Source of the DNA: Auritidibacter sp. Marseille-P8566
GTDB taxonomy: Bacteria > Actinomycetota > Actinomycetes > Actinomycetales > Microbacteriaceae
DNA: 64,000 bases
Reading direction: 5' to 3'
Assembly (NCBI GenBank): GCA_945895375.1
Contig: CAMDEE010000003.1
Span: 62,001 to 126,000 of the forward strand
Positions 16,155 through 27,617 of the stretch are shown here, one piece after another. How positions within the stretch are numbered: position 1 is the first letter of the stretch; the number at the start of each line of letters is the position of its first letter. The notes under the pieces are model-generated. The model worked only from the letters and a program-made list of their open reading frames with translations, searched no databases and was not told where the DNA came from. Position numbers and translations under genes: made by a program.

Positions 16155-17246
16155 ATGGCTGAAGAAGAGAACTTCGACAATGTTATGCGCGGTTACGACC
16201 GCGAAGAGTTTGACGTAGTGATGCGCGGGTACGACCGCGACCAGGTCGATAAGACTATGGAAGAGATGCGCCTTGAGATTGAACACCAAGCTACCTATAA
16301 CGAAAAAGCAGCCGGTGAGATCTCTATCCTCAAAGCAGAAGTTGACAACCTAAAGGTCCAGCTAAAGACCGGTGGCCCTAATGGCTATGCAGCCCTAGGA
16401 GCTCAGTTCGAACAGACTCTGCGTCTTGCTGAAGAGCAAGCAAAGAAGATGATTGCTGATGCAGGCCAAGACGCTCTTCGTATTCGTGAAGAAGCTAAGG
16501 GTGAAGCGGACGCACTAAAGAGAAATGCCAAAGACAAGGCAGATCGTGTTGTTCAAGAAGCTGAAATCAAGATGGAAGAAGCTCGCCTAGATGCTGACCG
16601 CCGTCACGGTGAAATGTTGAACACTGCTTCTGCAAGCGTCAGCGAAGCTCAAGAAAGAATTCAAACCGCTCAGCGCGAAGCTGCTGCTATCAAATCTGAC
16701 GGTGAGCGTTACGCTGCTGAACTTCGTTCACAGGTTCACCGTGAGACTGAAGAAGCTCGTGCCCTTGCTACCGAACTAAGCCAGAGAACTGCTCAGGCGA
16801 GAGTTGACCTTGAAGCAGAGATAAAGGCTAAGCGCGATGAAGCTGAGCAAGAAGCTCTAAGAATTTACCAAACAGCAGTTGGTCAGGCTCAGGCTATTAC
16901 TGAAGAAGCTAACCGCTCTCTTGCTGAGTCATCAGCAAGAGCATCTGAAATCCTTACTGAAGCAGAACGTGTTTCAAGAGAAGCTCGTTCAACTCGTGAT
17001 GAGATCCTTGCTGATTCACAGAAGCGTTCAACCGACTTGATCAACCAGTCTCGTCGTCGTGCTGAGATTCTTTCTCGCAAGGCCCAGGGTTATGCTGAAA
17101 ACGCAATCAAAGACAGCCGTGAGCGTCTAAACAGACTTTCAGAAGAACGCGAAGAAGTTGCTGACTTCCTAGACTCAATGAGCAAGTTGATGTCAACCGA
17201 GAGCATGGTTGCCGTTGATGAATCAGAGATTGACGAAAACAAGTAA
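16155..17246 (+). CDS. DivIVA-like coiled-coil protein with duplicated MRGYDR motif
   Basis: 363-residue protein. The first 40 residues contain VMRGYDR twice (10-16 and 22-28), the signature of the membrane-binding N-terminus of actinobacterial DivIVA/Wag31 proteins. From about residue 40 to the end it is highly charged and rich in Ala, Glu, Gln and Arg, a long coiled coil. Such proteins act as polar or septal scaffolds. ATG 16155 is chosen over upstream starts because AGGAG (16141-16145) precedes it and because the conserved region begins there. A paralogue lies at 24434-25522. It ends one base before the convergent ligA stop. Whether this or another gene is the main DivIVA is unknown. Confidence 0.75.
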   Translation: MAEEENFDNVMRGYDREEFDVVMRGYDRDQVDKTMEEMRLEIEHQATYNEKAAGEISILKAEVDNLKVQLKTGGPNGYAALGAQFEQTLRLAEEQAKKMIADAGQDALRIREEAKGEADALKRNAKDKADRVVQEAEIKMEEARLDADRRHGEMLNTASASVSEAQERIQTAQREAAAIKSDGERYAAELRSQVHRETEEARALATELSQRTAQARVDLEAEIKAKRDEAEQEALRIYQTAVGQAQAITEEANRSLAESSARASEILTEAERVSREARSTRDEILADSQKRSTDLINQSRRRAEILSRKAQGYAENAIKDSRERLNRLSEEREEVADFLDSMSKLMSTESMVAVDESEIDENK

Positions 17247-19370
<2,124 letters not shown>

Positions 19371-20519
19371 CTAAACAGCACCCTCGACACCGGAGAGGAT
19401 GCTCGCCGAGGCTGTTGAAAAAGAGTCAACCGCAGACACTGTGTGATCGATTGTGGTCTGAGCAAGAACTCTGGTGCCTAGGTAGATGACTGCAGTCTGA
19501 CCTGGAGCAACACCATAAATTGGCTCTTCACAACGAATCACCATGGATCCATCTACTACTGCTACCTGACAGGCAACCTGTTCACCATGAGCTCTAACCT
19601 GAACGTGAGCATCAAAGAACACTTCTGGGTCAGCTTGGGGCTTCCCACACCAGGTGAACTTATTCCCAACTAATTCAACAACTGCTAGCGCTTGCTGAGG
19701 TCCAACAACAACCTTGTTTGTCTTAACATCGACAGCTAACACATAACGAGGTTTGCCATCAACTGCTGGTCTTCCTAATTGCAGCCCCTTACGTTGACCA
19801 ACAGTAAAGCCGTGAGCACCTTTGTGCTCGCCTAGGACATTGCCCTGCATGTCAACAATCTCACCTGTGGTGTTTCCTAGTCGATCTGCTAACCAATCTT
19901 GGGTATCACCTTCTGGGATAAAACAAATGTCATAAGAGTCAGGCTTAGCAGCAACAGATAGACCACGCTTAGCAGCTTCCTCGCGAATCAAATCTTTGCT
20001 TGCTGTGTGACCTAGAGGAAACATTGAGTGCTGAAGTTGTTCTGCAGTTAAGACACCAAGAACATAACTCTGATCTTTAGCTAAGGCCATTGACCTGTGT
20101 AATTCTAGGTTGCCTTCATCATCTTTGATGATGCTGGCATAGTGCCCTGTGCAGACGGCATCAAAACCAAGTGCTAGACCCTTTTCTAGTAGAGCTGCAA
20201 ACTTGATTCGCTCATTGCATCTCATGCAAGGGTTAGGAGTTCTACCTGCTTCGTATTCGCTAATGAAGTCATCAACTACCTCAAGCTTGAATCTTTCACT
20301 GAAGTCCCAGACATAGTAAGGGATACCAATAACGTTTGCTGCTCTCTGAGCATCCATGCTGTCTTCGATGGTGCAGCAACCTCTGGAACCAGTTCTAAGG
20401 GTCCCTGGCATACGAGATAGGGCTAGGTGAACACCAACTACTTCATGGCCTGCTTCAACGGCACGAGCAGCAGCAACAGCGCTATCAACGCCACCACTCA
20501 TTGCTGCTAATACCTTCAT
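19371..20519 (-). CDS. mnmA: tRNA-specific 2-thiouridylase MnmA
   Basis: 382-residue enzyme that makes 2-thiouridine at wobble position 34 of tRNAs for Lys, Glu and Gln. The ATP-pyrophosphatase P-loop SGGVDS is at 8-13. The catalytic cysteine is C98 in NPCMRCNE, and the second is in [10 protein letters not shown]. The sulfur donor is likely the cysteine desulfurase encoded just upstream (14-base gap). ATG start at 20519. The last 15 or so residues are a variable tail. Confidence 0.96.
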   Translation of the reverse strand: MKVLAAMSGGVDSAVAAARAVEAGHEVVGVHLALSRMPGTLRTGSRGCCTIEDSMDAQRAANVIGIPYYVWDFSERFKLEVVDDFISEYEAGRTPNPCMRCNERIKFAALLEKGLALGFDAVCTGHYASIIKDDEGNLELHRSMALAKDQSYVLGVLTAEQLQHSMFPLGHTASKDLIREEAAKRGLSVAAKPDSYDICFIPEGDTQDWLADRLGNTTGEIVDMQGNVLGEHKGAHGFTVGQRKGLQLGRPAVDGKPRYVLAVDVKTNKVVVGPQQALAVVELVGNKFTWCGKPQADPEVFFDAHVQVRAHGEQVACQVAVVDGSMVIRCEEPIYGVAPGQTAVIYLGTRVLAQTTIDHTVSAVDSFSTASASILSGVEGAV

Positions 20520-20533
20520 GCTCTAATTCTCTC

Positions 20534-21703
20534 TTAACTTGTCAAACCAGCACGAAGTGCACCATCAAGTGCTTTAGGTAGCGCTTCTAGGAATACGTCA
20601 ACATCAGCATCGGTAGTTTCTCTACCTAAAGTCATACGAAGACAACCATTTGCTTCACGTTCATTTCTGCCCATGGCCAAGAGAACATGAGAAGGCCCAT
20701 TCACACCAGCCTGACAGGCTGAGCCAACTGAAACACAGACACCTTGCTGATCTAGAAGAAACAGCAGTGAATCCCCTGAACAACCTTCAAAAGTGAAATG
20801 AGCATTGTGTGGCATACGCAAAGCTTCTGCAGAAGTGTGATTCGCCAAAGGTGATATTGCCAAGACACCTCGAACTAACTTGTCTCGAAGAACGTTTAGT
20901 CGCTTAGCTTCTGCTTCTAATTCTTTTACTGCAAGGTCAGCAGCTAGTGCAAAGGCCTTGGCAACTGGAGCGTTCATGGTTCCAGATCTCATGCCGCGTT
21001 CTTGGCCACCACCGTGAATTATGGAGACAAGTTTGGTTGCTCTTGAAACAATGAGTGCTCCTGCTCCTACTGGGCCACCAATCTTGTGGGCCGAGATACT
21101 CATGGCACTAAGACCAGAGTTAGCAAAACTGATTGGAATGTGTCCGAAAGTAGCAATTGCATCGGAGTGCACAGGGATACCAAGAGGTTTAGCTAAGGCA
21201 ACTACTTTTTCAATATCTGTGATGACACCAGTTTCATTGTTCCCCCACATCAAATTGATTAGAGCAACCTTGTTGTAATTTTCTTTCAGGTATTCTTCTA
21301 AGAACTTGTAATCAATAACACCCTGGTAATCAATCGGTAACCAAAGTATTTCTGCACCATCGTGCTTCTCTAACCACTCCATCGGATCAAGTGAGCCATG
21401 GTGTTCGGTTGCTGCAGAGATGATTACCTTGCGGTTTGCATCCTCACCTACTCGTTGCCAGTAAAGACCTTTGATACCTAGGTTTTCACTTTCAGTTCCA
21501 CCTGAGGTGAAAATAACTTCACTTCTATTGCAGTCAATACTTTTTGCTAGTGACTCCCTGGCTTCTTCTAATGTTCGTCTTACTAGTTGTCCTGAACTGT
21601 GAACGGATGAAGGGTTACCTAGGGTTTGTAAATGTTCAACATAGCAATCTAGAACTTCTTTACGAAGAGGAGCAGTTGCTGCATAGTCAAGATAAACAGT
21701 CAT
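20534..21703 (-). CDS. iscS: Cysteine desulfurase (IscS/NifS family)
   Basis: 389-residue PLP enzyme that takes sulfur from cysteine as a persulfide for thiolation of tRNA and for other cofactors. The PLP lysine is K207 in SAHKIGG, the persulfide cysteine is C330 in GSACQAG, and the cofactor-binding H100/H101 are in ATEHHG. The neighbouring mnmA indicates tRNA 2-thiolation as one role. No iscU or SUF genes are adjacent. ATG start at 21703, only two bases after the stop of the upstream thioredoxin-fold gene. Confidence 0.93.
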   Translation of the reverse strand: MTVYLDYAATAPLRKEVLDCYVEHLQTLGNPSSVHSSGQLVRRTLEEARESLAKSIDCNRSEVIFTSGGTESENLGIKGLYWQRVGEDANRKVIISAATEHHGSLDPMEWLEKHDGAEILWLPIDYQGVIDYKFLEEYLKENYNKVALINLMWGNNETGVITDIEKVVALAKPLGIPVHSDAIATFGHIPISFANSGLSAMSISAHKIGGPVGAGALIVSRATKLVSIIHGGGQERGMRSGTMNAPVAKAFALAADLAVKELEAEAKRLNVLRDKLVRGVLAISPLANHTSAEALRMPHNAHFTFEGCSGDSLLFLLDQQGVCVSVGSACQAGVNGPSHVLLAMGRNEREANGCLRMTLGRETTDADVDVFLEALPKALDGALRAGLTS

Positions 21704-21705
21704 GA

Positions 21706-22626
21706 CTAGAACATCTTTGCGGCTAGTAACTTACGTGCTTCAACAACAGCTGGGTGAGATTTACCCACCACATTGAATAGTTCTAGAAACAGTGAGGATA
21801 GTGCTTTGCGCTCTTCCCCATCAGCTTTATCAAACCAGGCCAAAAGCAATTCAAAAGCTTCCTCTGATTGACCAACTGCTAGATGGAAATCTGCTTTACG
21901 CATAGCCATGGCAACACTGGCTGGTTCAACTGAGAGTTCTGTTTCAAGATCGGCGTTATAGGTTCGCTCAACTAGCTTCACTTGAGCAAGTCTTGCTGCC
22001 AATTCTTCGTTACCTGGGTTTTGCTTTAGTTCTTCTTCATAAATCTTGACTGCTGCTCCGAAATCACCCTTGTCCATAGCATCTAGGGCAGCAATCTCTG
22101 ATTCAGATAGCTGAGGTTCAACTTCTTTAGGCTCGACCCCATCAACTTCTAGAGTTCCATTGAGTCCTTGAGATGAAGCAGCTTCAACTAACTTGCCTAG
22201 GAAATCAACAAGAGCACTCTCTGGTTGATCACCTTGGAATAGTGGCTTTGGTTCACCTTCTAGAATCACCGCAATGGTAGCTGGAAGATTGATGCCAAAC
22301 GCTGAGGCAATCTCAGGGTTAGCATCAAGATCAATCTTGGCTAGAAGCCATTTACCTTCGGCTGAATTTGCTAACTTCTCTAATTTGCTGTTGAGAGTAA
22401 GGCTCTCTTGGTTTGCTTGGCTATAGAAGCTAACTACCACCGCGACTATGGAAGACAGTTCAATGATTGGCTTTAGGTTTGCTTGGTTTACTTCAATCAC
22501 AAAGGCAGGAACCTTGACTCTTCTGCCTTGGTCAACTTGAACACTGCTAGTGCTAGCCAACTTCTCTTTCACAACTTTGTTAGCAAGTGCTGAGAGGTCC
22601 ACCCCACCTCGCATAGCTGAATTCAT
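21706..22626 (-). CDS. Thioredoxin-fold/TPR protein (YbbN/CnoX-like) without CXXC
   Basis: 306-residue protein in two parts. Residues about 35-150 have a thioredoxin-like pattern (AVVVSFYSQANQESLTLNSKLEKLA, later KIDLDANPEIASAFGINLPATIAVI). The second half has helical repeats like TPRs (YEEELKQNPGNEELAARLAQVKL). This is the layout of the co-chaperone YbbN/CnoX. The active-site CXXC is absent: the position reads YSQANQES. It is probably a chaperone or scaffold, not a reductase. The start is uncertain among TTG 22635, ATG 22626 and ATG 22614; 22626 matches the usual N-terminus (RGGVDLSAL). It is the second gene of a five-gene minus-strand run. Confidence 0.7.
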   Translation of the reverse strand: MNSAMRGGVDLSALANKVVKEKLASTSSVQVDQGRRVKVPAFVIEVNQANLKPIIELSSIVAVVVSFYSQANQESLTLNSKLEKLANSAEGKWLLAKIDLDANPEIASAFGINLPATIAVILEGEPKPLFQGDQPESALVDFLGKLVEAASSQGLNGTLEVDGVEPKEVEPQLSESEIAALDAMDKGDFGAAVKIYEEELKQNPGNEELAARLAQVKLVERTYNADLETELSVEPASVAMAMRKADFHLAVGQSEEAFELLLAWFDKADGEERKALSSLFLELFNVVGKSHPAVVEARKLLAAKMF

Positions 22627-22631
22627 GTCGC

Positions 22632-24359
22632 TCAATCTATGGACCTAACTGTAAGGAGTCCCTGAGATGCTCCAACTAGTCGAATCTTCTCCTGTGAACC
22701 GGCTACTGGAACATAGAACAAGAGCATGTTGCTATAGACAATTCGAAGTCCCGTGGCACTTCCTGGAGCATCCAACAGAGTCTTCTGATCTAGCTGGGTA
22801 ACCGATACAGCTGCACCTGAGATCTTTGGCCTAATCGTGGATGTGTCATTCATGGTTAGTGCTACCAGTCCACCTGACTCAACGGTTAGCATGCCCAAGA
22901 TGTTTTGGTTACCTAGAGAGTGCTGGAACTTGATGGTTGCACTTACTTTCTCAACGTCATTTTTTTGTTGAATCTGAGACTCAGATACCGCTGCATAGAA
23001 CTCATCTGAAGCTAAATCAAATTCAGATGCATACTTACTCTCGCCACCCTTATTCAGTGTGTCACCATACTTAAACGGGATGCTCTTCAAAGGAGTTACT
23101 AGGTATTCGGTGTCTTTAGCAACCGGTAGTGCTCCTGTTGCTTGGGCTGCCACATTAGGGAACTTAGCCGCTGGCAGTAAGTCAATTAGATACCAGAGCT
23201 TGTAATTATCTCTAGGTGTAGCCTGCTGTAGAACAAGCATCTGTGGCGCACTGGTCGTTGATTCAGATTTGGTAACCACCATTAAAGTTCTTGGCTGCCA
23301 ACCAAGGCTTGGATCTGGCAGTTCCATCGGCAACGCTACAGTAATCGGATTAGCAATAATCTCTGGCAGCTTAGGGATCTTGTTACTTTTTGATTGCAAC
23401 AGATACTGAACTCTTCTAAGTTCAAGAGCAGAACCTGCCACTCTCGTAACTAGAATCTTGTCATCTCTTGTTCCATCAGCATCTTTAACTGTTGTTGCAA
23501 CATCGGTAACAATTCTTTGCAGTTGAGATTCAGTAACGACAACATTCACAGACTCATATTTAGGTAGAGTCTCTTCAGTTGTTGGAGCAGCTGTCGTGCA
23601 TCCAGCCAATAGTGATAGTGAAACAACTGCGGCAGGAGCAACCATGAACCTTCTTCGGTTGGATTTACCAACAGCTCTTCTACCGCGAACTGGAACGTCT
23701 TGTTTGACCTTGCGACGGTACCTAGGACCCTTAGGCGACTTAGGAATTCTTCTTCTCGGTCCGCGAAGCTTTCTGATGTTACGGAAAGCCAGGTAGTTCA
23801 TGATTATGGCAGCAAGCAGGAGAATGAAGCCACCAATTATTAGAACTTGAGGCCAGTTCACCAGTGGTTTCGCGTCCCAGATCACCGCGATCTTGTCTGG
23901 AGCTCTACTAAAGCCATTGCTTGCCAGAAGAACTGCAGTGTCGTCAAACATGCTGACAACATTCAGCAGTTTTGTCTTTACAGTTAGCTGGCTTCGCCAC
24001 ATGTCACTGCCGGCTGGGTCGGCGTTTAGGCCACCTGAAGTAATTGTTGAGATATCAGGATCGAAGGTGTTTGGCTTTAGGTTCAAACGAGTGTAGTTTG
24101 AGGTACCAATCCAGTCCTGAATGTCTTTCTCTCTGGCATCTGCATAGAAGATTTCATCAACTCCGGAGGCTTCAATAGAAACCTCACCCTCGAAGGCTGT
24201 AAGGGTACTGGTCGGGATAACCACATAGGAATAGGCCGAATCGACCTGATATTCGACCCTGTGGCCTGAATCTTCGGCAAACTGGGCTCTAGTGGCATAG
24301 CCCAGAACTACGCTGAATGCCGAGGCTACAAGGAGCACGGTGGCAATAACAAAACGCAT
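22632..24359 (-). CDS. Uncharacterised two-TM protein with internal lipobox
   Basis: 575-residue protein that I cannot assign a function. Residues 3-21 form an N-terminal helix, 22-165 an extracytoplasmic domain and 170-192 a second helix. A very basic stretch (193-237) is followed by a hydrophobic segment ending in LLAGC (251-255) and a second exported-looking domain to the end. The order basic-hydrophobic-LAGC is that of a lipoprotein signal, but placed in mid-protein. ATG 23645 with AGAAGG upstream would start exactly there, so this may be a fusion, or two overlapping translation products. Actinobacteria have similar uncharacterised envelope proteins. It lies upstream of the thioredoxin-fold gene (starts overlap its stop region). 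Confidence 0.65.
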   Translation of the reverse strand: MRFVIATVLLVASAFSVVLGYATRAQFAEDSGHRVEYQVDSAYSYVVIPTSTLTAFEGEVSIEASGVDEIFYADAREKDIQDWIGTSNYTRLNLKPNTFDPDISTITSGGLNADPAGSDMWRSQLTVKTKLLNVVSMFDDTAVLLASNGFSRAPDKIAVIWDAKPLVNWPQVLIIGGFILLLAAIIMNYLAFRNIRKLRGPRRRIPKSPKGPRYRRKVKQDVPVRGRRAVGKSNRRRFMVAPAAVVSLSLLAGCTTAAPTTEETLPKYESVNVVVTESQLQRIVTDVATTVKDADGTRDDKILVTRVAGSALELRRVQYLLQSKSNKIPKLPEIIANPITVALPMELPDPSLGWQPRTLMVVTKSESTTSAPQMLVLQQATPRDNYKLWYLIDLLPAAKFPNVAAQATGALPVAKDTEYLVTPLKSIPFKYGDTLNKGGESKYASEFDLASDEFYAAVSESQIQQKNDVEKVSATIKFQHSLGNQNILGMLTVESGGLVALTMNDTSTIRPKISGAAVSVTQLDQKTLLDAPGSATGLRIVYSNMLLFYVPVAGSQEKIRLVGASQGLLTVRSID

Positions 24360-24380
24360 AGTGCTCCTTTCAGGCTAAAC

Positions 24381-24409
24381 TTGGGGTGATTGACGACCCC
24401 GTCTATTCT
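24381..24409 (+). promoter_or_regulatory. Possible promoter of the second DivIVA-like gene
   Basis: TTGGGG (24381-24386) and TATTCT (24404-24409) are separated by 17 bases, the optimal sigma-70 spacing. The TTG start codon at 24434 lies 24 bases further on, with GGAG at 24423-24426 between. The spacer contains the inverted repeat GGGGT..ACCCC. The -35 matches consensus at three bases only. Confidence 0.35.
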
Positions 24410-24433
24410 ACCTAAGCCCTCTGGAGAGCACCC

Positions 24434-25522
24434 TTGGCAGCCGATGAGACTGATTTCCCGCTGGTAATGCGAGGCTACGACCGTGGCCTAGTAGATGACA
24501 CCATCAAGGATTTTCGTAAAGAACTGATAAATCTGACCAATTTGAACACCCAATTGGCCTCAGAGCTCAGAGAAGCCCAAAACCGCCTAATAGAGCTAGA
24601 AAGTGAAGCCGCTGAAGCTAAGAGCCCTAGCTATGCCGGTGTTGGTGCCAAAGCGGCCCAAATCCTCAGCACAGCAGAAGAACTCTCCCTGAGGCTAGTA
24701 GTTGACGCTGAAGCAGAACGTGACGGGGTGCTAGCTAGCGTTAGTTCAGAAGTTGAACAACTCAAGGCAGATGGCCAGGAATACTATGACGAACTAGTCG
24801 CCGAAGCCCAAAGAAGATCTGAACGCATCATCAACTCAGCAAGAACTGACTATGAAGAAACAATGGCTAAAGCCAAAGTGGAAGCCGAAAGAATTATTGA
24901 AGAAGCCACCCGCGAAGCAGGAGCTATTAGAGGGGCTATTTCGACAGAAGTAGCCAGAATGCGGGCAAGTTCAAAGCGCGAGATTGAAGTTAGAGAATCA
25001 GCATCTGCTCGAGAGCTGGCAGAGCGCAGACTAATTCTTGAGCGTCAACTAACCCAACCGCTTGATGATGTTCTGAAAACCGCGCTTCTATCTGAACAGG
25101 CAAGAATTGATTTAGATCTTGAACTCACTGCCAGAAGAGCTGAGGCTGCGGTCAAATACCAAAAGAAGTACCAGGAAGCAGTGGCTCAAACCCAAAGGTA
25201 TCTCGATGATGCAAATGCCCAACTCTCTGCTGCTCTGACTAAAGTTACAGCAGCCAGATTAGAAGCTGAGACTCTTGAAGCTGCTGCCCGATCAATCAAT
25301 AAGGCAACAACCGAAGAAGCTCGTAACACAGCTGAAGAAATTATCACTGCTGCGGAAAGTGAAGCTCGAGGCATACTTGCTGCCACTCAAGTCAAGGTGA
25401 CGCAGAGACTTCACTTCATGGAGAGTGCTGAACGTAAACTAAGCAACGAACGTGACAGCATTATGGTGTATCTCAATAACCTGAAACAGGTTATTGATCA
25501 GGTCAGTAAAGACATTGAGTAA
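24434..25522 (+). CDS. DivIVA-like coiled-coil protein (second copy)
   Basis: 362-residue paralogue of the protein at 16155-17246. One VMRGYDRGLVDD motif (about residues 11-22) heads a short N-terminal domain, and the rest is a long Ala/Glu/Arg-rich coiled coil with no membrane segment. It is likely a polar or septal scaffold that recognises curved membrane through its N-terminus. TTG start at 24434 with GGAG seven bases upstream. The AI-2E-family gene follows 15 bases later on the same strand. The near-equal length and shared layout with the first copy suggest duplication followed by loss or gain of one motif. Confidence 0.72.
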   Translation: MAADETDFPLVMRGYDRGLVDDTIKDFRKELINLTNLNTQLASELREAQNRLIELESEAAEAKSPSYAGVGAKAAQILSTAEELSLRLVVDAEAERDGVLASVSSEVEQLKADGQEYYDELVAEAQRRSERIINSARTDYEETMAKAKVEAERIIEEATREAGAIRGAISTEVARMRASSKREIEVRESASARELAERRLILERQLTQPLDDVLKTALLSEQARIDLDLELTARRAEAAVKYQKKYQEAVAQTQRYLDDANAQLSAALTKVTAARLEAETLEAAARSINKATTEEARNTAEEIITAAESEARGILAATQVKVTQRLHFMESAERKLSNERDSIMVYLNNLKQVIDQVSKDIE

Positions 25523-25537
25523 GACTAAGGAGCGGGG

Positions 25538-26599
25538 ATGCCAGAAACTAACAACAGAAAGATTACACACGCGTATCAAATTGGATTCTTGGGTGGTCTA
25601 GGTGTTCTAACCGCTATTGCTCTTGGTAGCGCTGTTGTTTCCTTGGCAGGCATCATCACCTCAATCATCACTGCCTTATTTATAACCCTTGGGCTTGAGC
25701 CTTTGGTTCAGTTGCTGCAGCGCAGGGTGAAAAAGCGCGGTCTTGCTATCGGCATCGTAGCCCTTGGTGTACTCGGTATACTAACTGCGGTTTTCTTCGC
25801 CATCCTGCCTCCACTAATCTCTCAGGCCAGCACATTTATTACCAACCTTCCTGAACTTCTGAAAGAGTTCCTCAAGCTTCCATTGGTCGAGAGCATAGAT
25901 TCAAGACTTGGCGGCAGTATTGCTACAGCTCTAAATAGTGCTGGTGAATTCATCACTGACAGCAAGAATTGGCCAAACCTTTTAGGTGGAGTTGTCAAGG
26001 TTGGCATCACTCTTCTGAACGGTGGGGTTGGATTCCTAACTGTAACCATCTTGACCCTGTATTTCATGAGCTCCCTTCCTAGCATCAAGCGTGTGGGAAT
26101 CAACTTGGTAGCAAAGTCTCACCGTCAAAAACTTGAAGGTATTGTTGATCAGGTCATCGGTTCTGTTGGCCGCTACGTAATGGGTCAGGTTGTTGTTTCT
26201 TCTATCAACACAACAATTCTTTTCACCGTGTTGATGATTGCAGGAGTCGAGTTTGCTGTTGTTCTAGCCTTCATTAACTTCCTACTGGTACTAATCCCAA
26301 TCATTGGTTCGATTACCGGTGCATCGATTGTGATCTTGGTCACTGCTGCGACATCACCAACTGAGACAACCATTGCTGTTGCGATAGCGCTTCTTGCATA
26401 CATTCAGATTGAAGCCTATTTAGTTGCTCCAAGAGTTCTCAAGAAAGCAGTGAACGTACCGACAGCCCTCATCATTGTTTCGGCTCTTGCCGGTGGTGCC
26501 TTGGCTGGAATTCTAGGATCACTTCTTGCAATCCCAACGGCAGCAACGATTCTGCTGATACTTCGAGAAGTTTGGGTTCCTAGGCAAGATAAACGCTAG
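25538..26599 (+). CDS. AI-2E family transporter (PerM-like permease)
   Basis: 353-residue membrane protein of the AI-2E/PerM family with about seven or eight helices. The central amphipathic region (FITNLPELLKEFLKLP) and the GSVGRYVMGQVVVSSINT and LVLIPIIGSITGA segments are typical. Members export diverse small molecules or ions; the name AI-2E does not establish autoinducer transport. ATG start at 25538 with AAGGAGCGGGG just upstream. Its TAG stop shares the tetranucleotide CTAG with the stop of the convergent hydrolase gene. Confidence 0.85.
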   Translation: MPETNNRKITHAYQIGFLGGLGVLTAIALGSAVVSLAGIITSIITALFITLGLEPLVQLLQRRVKKRGLAIGIVALGVLGILTAVFFAILPPLISQASTFITNLPELLKEFLKLPLVESIDSRLGGSIATALNSAGEFITDSKNWPNLLGGVVKVGITLLNGGVGFLTVTILTLYFMSSLPSIKRVGINLVAKSHRQKLEGIVDQVIGSVGRYVMGQVVVSSINTTILFTVLMIAGVEFAVVLAFINFLLVLIPIIGSITGASIVILVTAATSPTETTIAVAIALLAYIQIEAYLVAPRVLKKAVNVPTALIIVSALAGGALAGILGSLLAIPTAATILLILREVWVPRQDKR

Positions 26600-27345
26600 G
26601 CAGTATAAAACTCAGGTAGTGGATATCTAGCTGGGTTGGTTACTCTCACGATTTCATCAAGAACACGCTTGGTAGCAGTTTCACCTACCCAAAGATGCTT
26701 AGCATCTTCAACATTTATCAATTCAATGTCCTTGATAACTAGGAACCTAACCGCAGCTTCTTGCGGTTTTAGATAATCATCGTGTTCCGGGATAAGAGCA
26801 ACTAGTTTCTTATCAACAAAGTTCCAGCGCTCAAGTTCTTCTACGCTGGTTCTGTGAAGTGGTGGGGAAAGCAGAATTGCTCCAAGGACTTTCTGGTCAG
26901 GGCCATACTTCAGAGCCAACTCTGTGCCAAATGACCAACCAACAAGCCAAATGTTTGGCAAATTGTTTTCAAGCGCGTAGGCAACAGCTGCCTCAACATC
27001 GAATCGCTCTGACACTCCACCATCAAAAGAACCCTGGCTTGTCCCATGTGGAGAGGTTGTCCCCCTGGTGTTGAATCTAAGGATGGCTAAATCGGCAAGG
27101 GCGGGTAAGCGGTTACTAGCCTTTCGATAAATGTGTGAGTCCATGAAGCCACCGGCTGTTGGCAGTGGATGCAACATAATCAGGGTTGCAACTGGAGTTT
27201 TATTCACAGGCATCGCTAGCTCAGCAACAAGATCTAAACCATCAGAGGTACGAAGAGTTAGCGACATTCTGGTTGAAGGTAATTCAACAGAGGAACGTAT
27301 TTCGATAGAACTCAAAACAGTCTGCCTTGAAACTTTTTCCAGCAC
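26596..27345 (-). CDS. Alpha/beta hydrolase
   Basis: 249-residue serine hydrolase fold. It shows the oxyanion region MLHPLPTAGG, the nucleophile elbow GWSFGT with its Ser, a possible acid in PEHDDY and the catalytic His in EDAKHLW. This resembles small alpha/beta hydrolases annotated as dienelactone-hydrolase-like; the substrate is unknown. The start is uncertain. GTG 27345 overlaps the upstream gene by 34 bases, an in-frame TTG lies in between, and ATG 27267 is where similarity should begin. It belongs to the minus-strand run with the zinc-finger and transglycosylase genes. Confidence 0.8.
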   Translation of the reverse strand: MLEKVSRQTVLSSIEIRSSVELPSTRMSLTLRTSDGLDLVAELAMPVNKTPVATLIMLHPLPTAGGFMDSHIYRKASNRLPALADLAILRFNTRGTTSPHGTSQGSFDGGVSERFDVEAAVAYALENNLPNIWLVGWSFGTELALKYGPDQKVLGAILLSPPLHRTSVEELERWNFVDKKLVALIPEHDDYLKPQEAAVRFLVIKDIELINVEDAKHLWVGETATKRVLDEIVRVTNPARYPLPEFYTA

Positions 27346-27614
27346 TGGTTATGAAAGTGTCTTCTCTTCTCAGGTCCATAGGCACTCTCCCAAGCAACGA
27401 CATGAGAGATACCGGTTCCAAAGGTTAGTGAGCAGAAAGGGCAGATCCACTTCTTGGTTTCTTCAGCATTGTTACCCGAGGTGGTCTGAACGAAGAACTC
27501 AACACCGTTTTTGATCTCTGATTTCTTTATGCCATCTCTAAGGCGAACGATGTCCATAGGCTCATCTTCTTCAGTTGCTTTTTTGAAGCCTTTAGGTTTA
27601 TTGTTTCTACCCAC
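27312..27614 (-). CDS. Small zinc-finger-like protein, function unknown
   Basis: 100-residue basic protein. The C-terminal half has the pattern W-I-C-P-F-C, then GTGISHVVAW, then RRHFHNQCW. Two Cys, two or three His and a third Cys could bind one zinc ion. Similar short proteins are widespread in actinobacteria without known function, often next to alpha/beta hydrolases or murein genes. The N-terminal half is Lys-rich (NNKPKGFKKA). GTG start at 27614, three bases after the stop of the transglycosylase gene. No membrane segment or signal peptide. Confidence 0.72.
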   Translation of the reverse strand: MGRNNKPKGFKKATEEDEPMDIVRLRDGIKKSEIKNGVEFFVQTTSGNNAEETKKWICPFCSLTFGTGISHVVAWESAYGPEKRRHFHNQCWKKFQGRLF

Positions 27615-27617
27615 GGT

